In this document: in pieces, positions 33,319-46,700 of the stretch
Layout: every line of letters begins with the position of its first letter
Position numbering within the stretch: position 1 is the stretch's first letter
Assembly (NCBI GenBank): GCA_964020155.1
Contig: OZ026561.1
Coordinates: forward strand, 5,014,369 to 5,078,368
DNA from: Chondrilla cf. caribensis
Taxonomy: Eukaryota > Porifera > Demospongiae > Chondrillida > Chondrillidae
Length of the DNA: 64,000 nt
Direction of reading: 5' to 3'
Program-made: the position numbers and the translations under genes
The notes under the pieces: model-generated
Databases searched by the model: none
What the model saw: the letters and a program-made list of their open reading frames with translations, nothing else
What the model was told of the DNA's origin: nothing

Positions 33319-34538
33319 CAGTAATAAGAATTGAGAACTTTTGAATTTACCATTCTACTTATTAATAAAATGCAAAAAGTTGATTCAGTCATATTATACC
33401 ACAGTTGAAATTCTTGCAAACATACGTAAGTGTTACAAACTGATAAAGGTGACTGACATACTTTCATTTTGAAACCTTTTGGCTTTGTAAAACGTCAAAT
33501 TCAACTACATGTGGGACAATCAGCATCTTGATTCTAACGCCTTAACATCAATACAGGACCCATCCCTTTCACACATTCACAGGAAATACCCATTCCCTCT
33601 GTTCTCTAATCGACTGTCACTTAGGTTAAGTTGGGTATACTTATTTAGGCCATAGATACTCGTTATTGACAATGAAAATAAACGCATAATTACATAATAA
33701 ATATTAGCTAAAATGGTAGTAGGTGGGTGTAGCAATAGCTTTCACTCTTTCCAACCTTATGTTGTCCATAATTTGTTCAAGTATCAAAATACTGTATCAT
33801 AATGATCACATTAATGAAATGAAGAAATTGTCGGATTTGTAATTAATAAAAAAGTCACCCACTCAGGGTCAAAGACACCTATATATGGAGAGCTTCACAG
33901 GGACTTTCCACAGAGACTGTGTACTTGCGTCATTCCACGAATGCAGAAGACACTATTCTAGCTGGGAGGTCAGCCGCGAGTCCCAAAGCTCCCCCCTACG
34001 GTTCTTTGTAGAGAGTATGCGACTGACCACCAGGAAGTGAGCTATTTTTTTTCAGAGAAAAAAACCGTCCTTTCGAGGATTCGAACCCGCGACCTGGAGC
34101 CTAGAGTCGTGTCACCTGACCACCCCGCCACCGTGACTTATCTATTTTATTATTATTATCTGCGCTATTTAAAGTTGCCCTCAATGTTCAATTCGGAGAC
34201 TAGGCCACCCACAGGCACTCGAATCACTTGATCGTCTCTAATAGGTTTAGAAGAACCTTCGGTGAAGATTTAAAGTTCGTTGAAGTCTTTGCGCTCAAAT
34301 TCTAGCCCAAATCCTAATTGTCGGCATTTTGAAATCGGCCATTTTGTTCGCACTATATAAATAATATAAATTCACTGTAGTGGTTAGGCGTAGGAATGCA
34401 TATTATATGATGTTTCAGTATTTCCTAAACTCGAATCTACTCGAAGATGGTGGAGCTACGTAGTTCGTAGCTACGGCAAAGGAGCTTTACAAAGTCTTCT
34501 GTTTCTGTTTCGTACTATAAAACCCGAGGGTATGTAAA
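33096..34538 (+). repeat. Inter-gene repeat segment, copy R2
   Basis: Same segment as R1 without the retroelement. It begins at the donor after cysteine-synthase exon 11 (GTCAGCAGTGTCC) and ends at the first exon of copy 2. Near-identical to R3. Confidence 0.92.
34065..34137 (-). ncRNA. tRNA-Leu-like Pol III element (copy 2)
   Basis: Identical in layout to the copy at 30967-31039 (A box, TAGGCTCCAG, B box GGTTCGAATCC, seven-T run), offset by 3,098 bp. Confidence 0.65.
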
Positions 34539-35674
34539 GTTTGTGGATGGTTTTAAAGAATTGGTTGGCAAGTGAGGGTGCCTTGAGTATCCAAGTGTTT
34601 TCTGGCTGAAATTTATGGATGCCTTTTCATATCCTGTAGTACTCCTTTAGTGAGGTTAAAGGGTGTGAGCGAAGAGACATCATGTAATATTCTTGTTAAG
34701 GCGGAGCAGCTAAACCCTGGTGGTTCCGTTAAGGACAGGGCCGCTCTGTACCTCATCAAGGACGCTGAAGAAAGAGGTCAGAGACATTGACCGAAGTTTG
34801 AACCATGCAGTGTTATTGTTCCAAAATTAATTGGATAGGTTTGGTGAGGCCCGGTGGGACCATAGTGGAAGGGACAGCAGGCAACACAGGTCTGGTTTGT
34901 TATGCGTTCGTTTTCTTGTATTGTCGACGCTAGGGTTATATGTTGTTACATATCTCAAACCGATCTTCTGCTGTGCATAGGAATTGGTTTGGCACATCTA
35001 TGCAATGCTATTGGCTATCAATGTGTGATTTTTATGCCAGACACGCAATCTCAGGTTCGTCAACATCACTGGGTTATGACTCCTTTGTGGCTGAGTGCAT
35101 TGTTTAATGTATACAGGAAAAAAATAGATGCTCTACGTGTCCCAGGAGCAGACGTTAGACCAGTACCAGCTGTCCCTTATGATAACCCAGAAAACTACAA
35201 CCACATAGTTAGTGAATTTGTTAATATGAGTAGTATAATCTCTGAATATGATGTCTTGATGTCAAAGTATACTACTCTATGCAGGCCAAAATATTTGCAA
35301 GTTCTCTTTCAAATGCAGTTTGGACCAATCAGTTGGACAATACAGCTAACAGACTAGCTCATTATGAGACTACAGGCCCTGATATCTGGAGGCAAACAAG
35401 TATGCATGTGTGTATAATGGTGTGGGCATATGTATGTGATCGTGATATTGCCATCAATTGTAGATGGCAGAGTTGATGCTGTTACTTTTGGAACAGGAAC
35501 GGGTGGAACGCTTGCTGGTTTGTACTTCACATATCTACAAAGGAATTCCATATATCAAGTATCCATTGGTAGGTGTTGGTCTGTTCCTGAAAGAGAAGAA
35601 TCCCCTAGTGCAAGTTGTCCTTGCTGATCCTCAGGTGAACATGACTGTGTTGTTGTGGTGTTTATGTGTGTGTG

Positions 35675-35727
<53 letters not shown>

Positions 35728-36436
35728 GTGTTTGTTTGTGTGTGTGTGTGTGCGTGTGTGTGTGTGTGTGTGAATGTGTAAGCAATGCATTATTTCAGGG
35801 AAGTGTACTCTACAACTACTTTTCTCATGGTAAACTGGAAAGAACAGAAGGATCCTCAATTACTGAAGACATTGGTCAGGGAAGAGTGACTAACAATGTA
35901 TCTGGTGCTCCTATAGATTCTGCTGTTATGATACCTGATGAAGAGGCTGTAACAATGGTGCGTGGCATAATATTAGTTGATTTGTTTATTTGTAAAGTCA
36001 TGTAGTTGTCACTTCTTAGACATTTAGAATTCTCCATGAAGAAGGTTTCTTTGTGGGAGCATCATCCGGACTGAACGTTGCTGCTGCTGTTAAGGTTTGC
36101 TTAATGGTCTACACTTTGCTAGTATCATGGTAACACACACACATAATTTATAGGTTGCAAGAACAATGGGGCCTGGGAAGACCATTGTCACTTGCTTGTG
36201 TGATTCAGGACAGGTCAGCAGTGTCCACTGAAGTAGTCGCATTGTTGTGAACATATTTTTAACTCTCCGGAGGTACTTCTCCAAACTGTTTAGTAGGACA
36301 GTATTGAAGGACCGAGGTGAGAGGGTCACTAGGTGCATACCTGTTGCTGGTATGTAAAATGTGAATGCTCTGCTCTTGCCTTCCTGCAGGTCTTCACCAA
36401 ACACTTCCAGAGAAATATCACAGTTCTTTACATTGA
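34537..36436 (+). pseudogene. Cysteine synthase-like gene, tandem copy 2 (frameshifted)
   Basis: Second copy of the gene at 31439-33318, with the same exons: to 34571, then 34640-34776, 34839-34889, 34981-35054, 35117-35207, 35285-35399, 35464-35517, 35573-35634, 35799-35957, 36020-36094, 36154-36213 and 36413-36436. The A run at the start of exon 5 has seven As instead of copy 1's nine, shifting the frame and giving an early stop in exon 5. Two conserved motifs are changed: NQFDN to NQLDN, and EGIGQGR to EDIGQGR. The initial exon reads VDGFKELVGN (copy 1 [10 protein letters not shown]), again without a usable ATG. Together these suggest loss of function, though a homopolymer sequencing error could explain the frameshift alone. 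Confidence 0.7.
35664..35773. repeat. (GT)n microsatellite in intron 8 of cysteine-synthase copy 2
   Basis: ~110 bp of GT with TTTG interruptions, expanded relative to copy 1. Confidence 0.96.
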
Positions 36437-37656
36437 CAGTAATAAGAATTGAGAACTTTTGAATTTACCATTCTACTTATTAATAAAATGCAAAAAGTTG
36501 ATTCAGTCATATTATACCACAGTTGAAATTCTTGCAAACATACGTAAGTGTTCCAAACTGATAAAGGTGACTGACATATTTTCATTTTGAAACCTTTTGG
36601 CTTTGTAAAACGTCAAATTCAACTACATGTGGGACAATCAGCATCTTGATTCTAACGCCTTAACATCAATACAGGACCCATCCCTTTCACACATTCACAG
36701 GAAATACCCATTCCCTCTGTTCTCTAATCGACTGTCACTTAGGTTAAGTTGGGTATACTTATTTAGGCCATAGATACTCGTTATTGACAATGAAAATAAA
36801 CGCATAATTACATAATAAATATTAGCTAAAATGGTAGTAGGTGGGTGTAGCAATAGCTTTCACTCTTTCCAACCTTATGTTGTCCATAATTTGTTCAAGT
36901 ATCAAAATACTGTATCATAATGATCACATTAATGAAATGAAGAAATTGTCGGATTTGTAATTAATAAAAAAGTCACCCACTCAGGGTCAAAGACACCTAT
37001 ATATGGAGAGCTTCACAGGGACTTTCCACAGAGACTGTGTACTTGCGTCATTCCACGAATGCAGAAGACACTATTCTAGCTGGGAGGTCAGCCGCGAGTC
37101 CCAAAGCTCCCCCCTACGGTTCTTTGTAGAGAGTATGCGACTGACCACCAGGAAGTGAGCTATTTTTTTTCAGAGAAAAAAACCGTCCTTTTGAGGATTC
37201 GAACCCGCGACCTGGAGCCTAGAGTCGTGTCACCTGACCACCCCGCCACCGTGACTTATCTATTTTATTATTATTATCTGCGCTATTTAAAGTTGCCCTC
37301 AATGTTCAATTCGGAGAATAGGCCACCCACAGGCACTCGAATCACTTGATCGTCTCCAATAGGTTTAGAAGAACCTTCGGTGAAGATTTAAAGCTCGTTG
37401 AAGTCTTTGCGCTCAAATTCTAGCCCAAATTCTGATTGTCGGCATTTTGAAATCGGCCATTTTGTTCGCACAATAGAAATAATATAAATTCACTGTAGTG
37501 GTTACGCGTAGGAATGCATATTATATGACGTTGCAGTATTTCCTAAATTCGAATATACTCGAAGATGGTGGAGCTACGTAGCTCGTAGCTACGGCGAGGG
37601 AGCTTTACAAAGTCTTCAGTTTTTAATACTATAAACACGAGGGTATGTAAAGTTTT
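36214..37656 (+). repeat. Inter-gene repeat segment, copy R3
   Basis: Same segment as R2, but instead of a third cysteine-synthase gene it runs into a Rheb fragment. The switch is at ~37650, where TATGTAAAGTTT is followed by TCCTACATTCCAG instead of GTGGATTG. Confidence 0.92.
37183..37255 (-). ncRNA. tRNA-Leu-like Pol III element (copy 3)
   Basis: As the other copies, with one substitution past the B box (CCTCAAAAGG for CCTCGAAAGG). Confidence 0.65.
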
Positions 37657-37857
37657 CCTACATTCCAGACTGTATGTGTATTATTGCTTTCCTGTGATAG
37701 AAACTTCGTCGGAGAATGCGCGAACACTGTAAGGGACATAGCAGTATTCCTCTGCAAAGAGAAGATATTACCAAATTGCATCTTCGAGGTGTGGTTGTGT
37801 AGGGTATGGGTTGAGGTATATTAACTGATAGAATATTTTCACTTGCTTTGTGTTCAG

Positions 37858-38028
37858 TTTTGAAGTAGTGAAGATCATTCATGACAAGATACTGGACATG
37901 ACCGGTAGTAACCAGTGAGTGCATCATTATGCGATCCACTGTGATTATCATACTCAAGTATTACATCTGCTCTCAGAGTACCACTTGCTCTGGTGGGAAA
38001 CAAGACAGACCTCCACATGCAAAATTAA
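37858..38028 (+). pseudogene. Rheb-like small GTPase, two-exon fragment (left copy)
   Basis: Exon 37858-37914, after a TTCAG acceptor, encodes FEVVKIIHDKILDMTGSNQ. It splices in phase to exon 37977-38028, which encodes VPLALVGNKTDLHMQ and then a stop. This matches the central part of Rheb, the GTPase that activates mTORC1, including the G4 nucleotide motif NKxD followed by LHM. The upstream exons with the P-loop (G1), switch regions and G3 motif are not found in the preceding sequence, nor are the downstream SAK/G5 and CAAX exons. It is therefore a fragment carried by segmental duplication, not a working GTPase. A second copy lies at 63673-63843. Confidence 0.75.
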
Positions 38029-38291
38029 TAGCTCTGTGTAGCACTGCAAACACACACATCAAAATAGAACTATTGCCAGTACATGTTTTACAATAATCTA
38101 TTATCACAATGTCAACGCAATAAGTTATATTATGTATACCAAATCTAGCACACCGCATTATGCTACGATGGGTCAGGTATTTAGGTACGTATCTCGTCGA
38201 CCGGCACACGCCATTTTGTATTTCCCACCGGTGACATAGGTGTCAGTGACCCCCCTTTCTTTCTGACACCAGCATGGCCGTCTTCTCAGGA

Positions 38292-38604
38292 AGTTTGAGG
38301 AATTCGAATGCACAGACACACTCCTTGACCTAGTACAGTCATTCTGATAACAAAAAAGATGCATTTTGATGTGGACCAAAATTTCCCCCAGTGCCACATA
38401 TAATAGAATGTATATACTTTGTATGTACATTCATATATGCGTGTAAGACGCCTTGTGGTGATCACCTAAGCAATTTAAGATTTCTTTTCTGTTCACCAAG
38501 GGCTACCCAGTGTCCATGCCAAACTCACCAGCACAATTTCGGAAACATTCTGATTGTCCTGAGTGCGTTATAAGCCTCGTGGTGACAAGCCAAAAAATGT
38601 CATT
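38292..38604. repeat. Partial 347-type satellite monomer, interrupted
   Basis: Contains GCACAGACACACTCC, GCATTTTGATGTGGACC, ACCAAGGGCTACC and GCCTCGTGGTGACAAG. It stops inside the hairpin loop (AAAAAATGTCA), where the 187-bp array begins. Confidence 0.9.
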
Positions 38605-40797
38605 TGTCGACTAAGCACCTTTTTGCATAGCTCGTGAGAGAGGGGGCATGTCAACTTGATATTTTAGACAGACCTAGCTAGGGATGTGAACTAACGTCTG
38701 AAATAATTCCCATCTCAATAGGTGACCCGTAACTCCAGTTACATTGGAAGGTGCTTAATATTTTTTTTCAATGTATGGGAGAGTATAGGGAGAAAACGCT
38801 AAGCACCTTTTTTATAGCTCATGAGAGAGGGGGCGTGTCAACTTGATATTCTAGACAGACCTAGCTAGGGACGTGAACTAACTTCTGAAACAATTCCCAT
38901 CTCAATAGGTGACCCGTAACCCCAGTTACATTGGAAGGTGCTTAATATTTTTTCAATGTATGGGAGAGTATAGGAGATAAAACGCTAAGCACCTTTTTGC
39001 ATAGCTCATGGGGGAGGGGGGGTGTCAACTTGATAATTTAGACAGACCTAGCTAGGGACGTGAACTAATTTTTGAAACAATTCCCATCTCAATAGGTGAC
39101 CCGTAACTCCAGTTACATTGGAAGGTGCTCAATATTGTTTTTCAATGTATGGGAGAGTATAGGAGATAAAACGCTAAGCACCTTTTTGCATAGCTCATGG
39201 GAGAAGGAGCGTGTCAATGTGATATTTAGACAGACCTAGCTAGGGACGTGAACTAACTTCTGAAATAATTCCCATCTCAATAGGTGACAAGCTCATGGGG
39301 GAGGGGGCGTGAGTATAGAAGAGAAAACGCTAAGCACCTTTTTTCATAGCTCATGAGAGAGGGGGCGTGTCAACTTGATATTCTAGACAGACCTAGCTAG
39401 GGACGTGAACTAACTTCTGAAACAATTCCCATCTCAATAGGTGACCCGTAACCCCAGTTACATTGGAAGGTGCTTAATATTTTTTCAATGTATGGGAGAG
39501 TATAGGAGATAAAACGCTAAGCACCTTTTTGCATAGCTCATGGGGGAGGGGGCGTGTCAACTTGATAATTTAGACAGACCTAGCTAGGGACGTGAACTAA
39601 TTTTTGAAACAATTCCCATCTCAATAGGTGACCCTTAACTCCAGTTACATTGGAAGGTGCTCAATATTGTTTTTCAATGTATGGGAGAGTATAGGAGATA
39701 AAATGCTAAGCACCTTTTTGCATAGCTCATGGGAGAAGGAGCGTGTCAATGTGATATTTAGACAGACCTAGCTAGGGACGTGAACTAACTTCTGAAATAA
39801 TTCCCATCTCAATAGGTGACAAGCTCATGGGGGAGGGGGCGTGAGTATAGAAGAGAAAATGCTAAGCACCTTTTTTCATAGCTCATGAGAGAGGGGGCGT
39901 GTCAACTTGATATTCTAGACAGACCTAGCTAGGGACGTGAACTAACTTCTGAAACAATTCCCATCTTAATAGGTGACCCGTAACCCCAGTTACATTGGAA
40001 GGTGCTTAATATTTTTTCAATGTATGGGAGAGTATAGGAGATAAAATGCTAAGCACCTTTTTGCATAGCTCATAGGGGAGGGGGGGTGTCAACTTGATAA
40101 TTTAGACAAACCTAGCTAGGGACGTGAACTAACTTCTGAAATAATTCCCATCTCAATAGGTGACCCGTAACTCCAGTTACATTGGAAGGTGCTTAATATT
40201 TTTTTTCAATGTATGGGAGAGTATAGGAGATAAAACGCTAAGCACCTTTTTTCATAGCTCATTAGAGAGGGGGCGTGTCAACTTGATATTTTAGACAGAC
40301 CTAGCTAGGGACGTGAACTAACTTCTGAAACAATTCCCATCTCAATAGGTGACCCGTAACTCCAGTTACATTGGAAGGTGCTTAATATTTTTTCAATGTA
40401 TGGGAGAGTATAGGAGATAAAACGCTAAGCACCTTTTTGCATAGCTCATGGGGGAGGGGGCGTGTCAACTTGATATTTCAGACAGATCTAGGCAGGGACG
40501 TGAACTAACTTCTGAAACAATTACCATCTCAATAGATGACACGTAACCCCAGTTACATTGGAAGGTGCTTAATATTTTTTCAATGTATGGGAGAGTATAG
40601 GAGATAAAATGCTAAGCACCTTTTTGCATAGCTCATGGGGGAGGGGGCGTGTCCATTTGATATTTCAGACAGACCTAGCAGGGGACGTGAGCTAACTTTT
40701 GAAACAATTCCCATCTCAATAGGTGACCCTTAACTTCAGTTACATTGGAAGGTGCTTAATATTTTTTCAATTTTTTCAATGTATGGGAGAGTATCGA
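38605..40797. repeat. ~187-bp tandem satellite array (about 12 units)
   Basis: Unit landmarks: CTAAGCACCTTTTTGCATAGC, GGGGGCGTGTCAACTTG, GACAGACCTAGCTAGGGAC, CCCATCTCAATAGGTGAC, CCAGTTACATTGGAAGG and CAATGTATGGGAGAGTATAGG. Full units are 186-189 bp; two shortened ~155-bp units (near 39175-39328 and 39703-39860) lack the middle part. The block around 39328 recurs at 39860 (offset ~532 bp), so this array also shows higher-order structure. No coding potential seen. Confidence 0.93.
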
Positions 40798-43700
40798 GTA
40801 ACAATTTCTTGTCTGGTCACCAAGGGCTACCCAGTGTCCTTGCCAAACTCATGAATCAACACAATTCCGTACGCATTCTGATTGTCCTGAGTGCGTTATA
40901 AGCCTCGTGGTGACAAGCCAAAAAAATGTCAATTTTTGGTCTTGTCACCACGGCCTCTCCTGTGTGCACGTGATGCATCACAGCTCAAATCCAAATGCAC
41001 AGACACACTCCTGGACCTGGTAGCTACCTTCTGATAGCAAAAAGTTGCATTTTGATGTCGACCAAAATTTCCCCATATTGCCAATGTATATACTTTGAAT
41101 GTAGATTCATATATGCGTGTATTACGCCTTGGGTGATCACCTGAGCAATTTGAGATTTCTTTTCTGGTCACCAAGGGCTACCTAGTGTCCATGCCTAACT
41201 CACCAACACAATTTCGTATGCATTCTGATTGTCCTGAGTGCGCTATAAGCCTCGTGGTGACAAGCCCAAAAATGTCAATTTTTGGTCTTGTCACCACGGC
41301 CTCTCCTGTGTGCACGTGATGCATCATAGCTGAAATCCAAATGCACAGACACACTCCTGGACCTGGTAGCTACCTTCTGATAGCAAAAAGGATGCATTTT
41401 GATGTCGACCAAAATTTCCCCCTGTTGCCAATGTACATACTTTGTATGTAGATTCATATATAAGTGTATTACGCCTTGGGTGATCACCTAAGCAATTTGA
41501 GATTTCTTTGCTGGTCACCAAGGGCTACCTAGTGTCCATGCCTAACTCACCAACACAATTTCGCAAGCATTCTGATTGTCCTGAGTGCGCTATAAGCCTC
41601 GTGGTGACAAGCCCAAAAAATGTCAATTTTTGGTCTTGTCACCACGGCCTCTCCTGTGTGCACGTGATGCATCATAGCTGAAATCCAAATGCACAGACAC
41701 ACTCCTGGACCTGGTAGCTCCCTTCTCATAGCAAAAAGTTGCATTTTGATGTCAACCAAAATTTCCCCCTATTGCCAATGTATATACTTTGTATGTAGAT
41801 TCATATATAAGTGTATTACGCCTTGGGTGATCACCTAAGCAATTTGAGATTTCTTTTCTGGTCACCAAGGGCTACCTAGTGTCCATGCCTAACTCACCAA
41901 CACATTTTCGCAAGCATTCTGATTGTCCTGAGTGCGCTATAAGCCTCGTGGTGACAAGCCCAAAAAATGTCAATTTTTGGTCTTGTCACCACGGCCTCTC
42001 CTGTGTGCACGTGATGCATCATAGCTGAAATCCAAATGCACAGACACACTCCTGGACCTAGTAGTTACCTTCTGATAGCAAAAAGGATGCATTTTGATGT
42101 CGACCAAAATTTCCCCATATTGCCAATGTATATACTTTGTATGTAGATTCATATATGCGTGTATTACGCCTTGTGGTGATCACCTAAGCAATTTAAGATT
42201 TCTTTTCTGGTCACCAAGGGCTACCTAGTGTCCATGCCTAACTCACCAACACATTTTCGCAAGCATTCTGATTGTCCTGAGTGCGCTATAAGCCTCGTGG
42301 TGACAAGCCCAAAAAATGTCAATTTTTGGTCTTGTCACCACGGCCTCTCCTGTGTGCACGTGATGCATCATAGCTGAAATCCGAATGCACAGACACACTC
42401 CTGGACCTAGTAGTTACCTTCTGATAGCAAAAAGTTGCATTTTGATGTCGACCAAAATTTCCCCATATTGCCAATGTATATACTTTGTATGTAGATTCAT
42501 ATATGCGTGTATTACGCCTTGTGGTGATCACCTAAGCAATTTAAGATTTCTTTTCTGGTCACCAAGGGCTACCTAGTGTCCATGCCTAACTCACCAACAC
42601 ATTTTCGCAAGCATTCTGATTGTCCTGAGTGCGCTATAAGCCTCGTGGTGACAAGCCCAAAAAATGTCAATTTTTGGTCTTGTCACCACGGCCTCTCCTG
42701 TGTGCACGTGATGCATCATAGCTGAAATCCAAATGCACAGACACACTCCTGGACCTGGTAGCTACCTTCTGATAGCAAAAAGGATGCATTTTGATGTCGA
42801 CCAAAATTTCTTCCCCAGTGCCACATATAATAGAATGTATATACTTTGTATGTAGATTCATATATGCGTGTAATACGCCTTGTGGTGATCACCTAAGCAA
42901 TTTGAGATTTCTTTTCTGGTCACCAAGGGCTACCTAGTGTCCATGCCTAACTCACCAACACAATTTCGCAAGCATTCTGATTGTCCTGAGTGCGCTATAA
43001 GCCTCGTGGTGACAAGCCCAAAAAATGTCAATTTTTGGTCTTGTCACCACGGCCTCTCCTGTGTGCACATGATGCATCATAGCTGAAATCCAAATGCACA
43101 GACACACTCCTGGACCTAGTAGCTACCTTCTGATAGCAAAAAGTTGCATTTTGATGTCGATCAAAATTTCCCCCTATTGCCAATGTATATACTTTGTATG
43201 TAGATTCATATATAAGTGTATTACGCCTTGGGTGATCACCTAAGCAATTTGAGATTTCTTTTCTGGTCACCAAGGGCTACCTAGTGTCCATGCCTAACTC
43301 ACCAACACAATTTCGCAAGCATTCTGATTGTCCTGAGTGCGCTATAAGCCTCGTGGTGACAAGCCCAAAAAATGTCAATTTTTGGTCTTGTCACCACGGC
43401 CTCTCCTGTGTGCACGTGATGCATCATAGCTCAAATCCAAATGCACAGACACACTCCTGGACCTGGTAGCTACCTTCTGATAGCAAAAAGTTGCATTTTG
43501 ATGTCGACCAAAATTTCCCCCTATTGCCAATGTATAAACTTTGTATGTAGATTCATATATGCGTGTATTACGCCTTGTGGTGATCACCTAAGCAATTTGA
43601 GATTTTTATTGCTGGTCACCAAGGGCTACCTAGTGTCCATGCCTAACTCACCAACACAATTTCGCAAGCATTCTGATTGTCCTGAGTGCGCTATAAGCCT

Positions 43701-46700
43701 CGTGGTGAGAAGCCCAAAAAATGTCAATTTTTGGTCTTGTCACCACGGCCTCTCCTGTGTGCACGTGATGCATCATAGCTGAAATCCAAATGCACAGACA
43801 CACTCCTGGACCTGGTAGCTACCTTCTGATAGCAAAAAGTTGCATTTTGATGTCGACCAAAATTTCCCCCTATTGCCAATGTATATACTTTGTATGTAGA
43901 TTCATATATAAGTGTATTACGCCTTGTGGTGATCACCTAAGCAATTTGAGATTTCTTTTCTGGTCACCAAGGGCTACCTAGTGTCCATGCCTAACTCACC
44001 AACACAATTTCGCAAGCATTCTGATTGTCCTGAGTGCGCTATAAGCCTCGTGGTGACAAGCCCAAAAAATGTCAATTTTTGGTCTTGTCACCACGGCCTC
44101 TCCTGTGTGCACATGATGCATCATAGCTGAAATCCAAATGCACAGACACACTCCTGGACCTGGTAGCTACCTTCTGATAGCAAAAAGTTGCATTTTGATG
44201 TCGATCAAAATTTCCCCCTATTGCCAATGTATATACTTTGTATGTACATTCATATATAAGTGTATTACGCCTTGGGTGATCACCTAAGCAATTTGAGATT
44301 TTTTTGCTGGTCACCAAGGGCTACCTAGTGTCCATGCCTAACTCACCAACACAATTTCGCAAGCATTCTGATTGTCCTGAGTGCGCTATAAGCCTCGTGG
44401 TGACAAGCCCAAAAAATGTCAATTTTTGGTCTTGTCACCACGGCCTCTCCTGTGTGCACGTGATGCATCATAGCTGAAATCCAAATGCACAGACACACTC
44501 CTGGACCTGGTAGCTACCTTCTGATAGCAAAAAGTTGCATTTTGATGTCGAAAAAAAATTCCCCCTATTGCCAATGTATATACTTTGTATGTAGATTCAT
44601 ATATAAGTGTATTACGCCTTGGGTGATCACCTAAGCAATTTGAGATTTCTTTTCTGGTCACCAAGGGCTACCTAGTGTCCATGCCTAACTCACCAACACA
44701 TTTTCGTATGCATTCTGATTGTCCTGAGTGCGCTATAAGCCTCGTGGTGACAAGCCCAAAAAATGTCAATTTTTGGTCTTGTCACCACGGCCTCTCCTGT
44801 GTGCACGTGATGCATCATAGCTGAAATCCAAATGCACAGACACACTCCTGGACCTGGTAGCTACCTTCTGATAGCAAAAAGTTGCATTTTGATGTCGACC
44901 AAAATTTCCCCCTATTGCCAATGTATAAACTTTGTATGTAGATTCATATATGCGTGTATTACGCCTTGTGGTGATCACCTAAGCAATTTGAGATTTTTAT
45001 TGCTGGTCACCAAGGGCTACCTAGTGTCCATGCCTAACTCACCAACACAATTTCGCAAGCATTCTGATTGTCCTGAGTGCGCTATAAGCCTCGTGGTGAC
45101 AAGCCCAAAAAATGTCAATTTTTGGTCTTGTCACCACGGCCTCTCCTGTGTGCACATGATGCATCATAGCTGAAATCCAAATGCACAGACACACTCCTGG
45201 ACCTGGTAGCTACCTTCTGATAGCAAAAAGTTGCATTTTGATGTCGACCAAAATTTCCCCCTATTGCCAATGTATATACTTTGTATGTAGATTCATATAT
45301 AAGTGTATTACGCCTTGTGGTGATCACCTAAGCAATTTGAGATTTTTTTGCTGGTCACCAAGGGCTACCTAGTGTCCATGCCTAACTCACCAACACAATT
45401 TCGCAAGCATTCTGATTGTCCTGAGTGCGCTATAAGCCTCGTGGTGACAAGCCCAAAAAATGTCAATTTTTGGTCTTGTCACCACGGCCTCTCCTGTGTG
45501 CACGTGATGCATCATAGCTGAAATCCAAATGCACAGACACACTCCTGGACCTGGTAGCTACCTTCTGATAGCAAAAAGTTGCATTTTGATGTCGAAAAAA
45601 AATTCCCCCTATTGCCAATGTATATACTTTGTATGTAGATTCATATATAAGTGTATTACGCCTTGGGTGATCACCTAAGCAATTTGAGATTTCTTTGCTG
45701 GTCACCAAGGGCTACCTAGTGTCCATGCCTAACTCACCAACACATTTTCGTATGCATTCTGATTGTCCTGAGTGCGCTATAAGCCTCGTGGTGACAAGCC
45801 CAAAAAATGTCAATTTTTGGTCTTGTCACCACGGCCTCTCCTGTGTGCACGTGATGCATCATAGCTGAAATCCAAATGCACAGACACACTCCTGGACCTG
45901 GTAGCTACCTTCTGATAGCAAAAAGGATGCATTTTGATGTCGACCAAAATTTCCCCCTATTGCCAATGTATATACTTTGTATGTAGATTCATATATGCGT
46001 GTATTACGCCTTGGGTGATCACCTAAGCAATTTGAGATTTCTTTGCTGGTCACCAAGGGCTACCTAGTGTCCATGCCTAACTCACCAACACAATATCGCA
46101 AGCATTCTGATTGTCCTGAGTGCGCTATAAGCCTCGTGGTGACAAGCCCAAAAAATGTCAATTTTTGGTCTTGTCACCACGGCCTCTCCTGTGTGCACGT
46201 GATGCATCATAGCTGAAATCCAAATGCACAGACACACTCCTGGACCTGGTAGCTACCTTCTGATAGCAAAAAGTTGCATTTTGATGTGGACCAAAATTTC
46301 CCCCCAGTGCCACATATAATAGAATGTATATACTTTGTATGTACATTCATATATGTGTGTAATACGCCTTGTGGTGATCACCTAAGCAATTTGAGATTTC
46401 TTTTCTGGTCACCAAGGGCTACCTAGTGTCCATGCCTAACTCACCAACACAATTTCGCAAGCATTCTGATTGTCCTGAGTGCGCTATAAGCCTCGTGGTG
46501 ACAAGCCCAAAAAATGTCAATTTTTGGTCTTGTCACCACGGCCTCTCCTGTGTGCACATGATGCATCATAGCTGAAATCCAAATGCACAGACACACTCCT
46601 GGACCTGGTAGCTACCTTCTGATAGCAAAAAGTTGCATTTTGATGTCGACCAAAATTTCCCCCTATTGCCAATGTATATACTTTGTATGTAGATTCATAT

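Noticed and set aside
44049..44095. The satellite hairpin as a microRNA precursor.
   Set aside because: The stem is only 20 bp, shorter than animal pre-miRNAs, and present in ~60 tandem copies; a DNA-level role is more likely.
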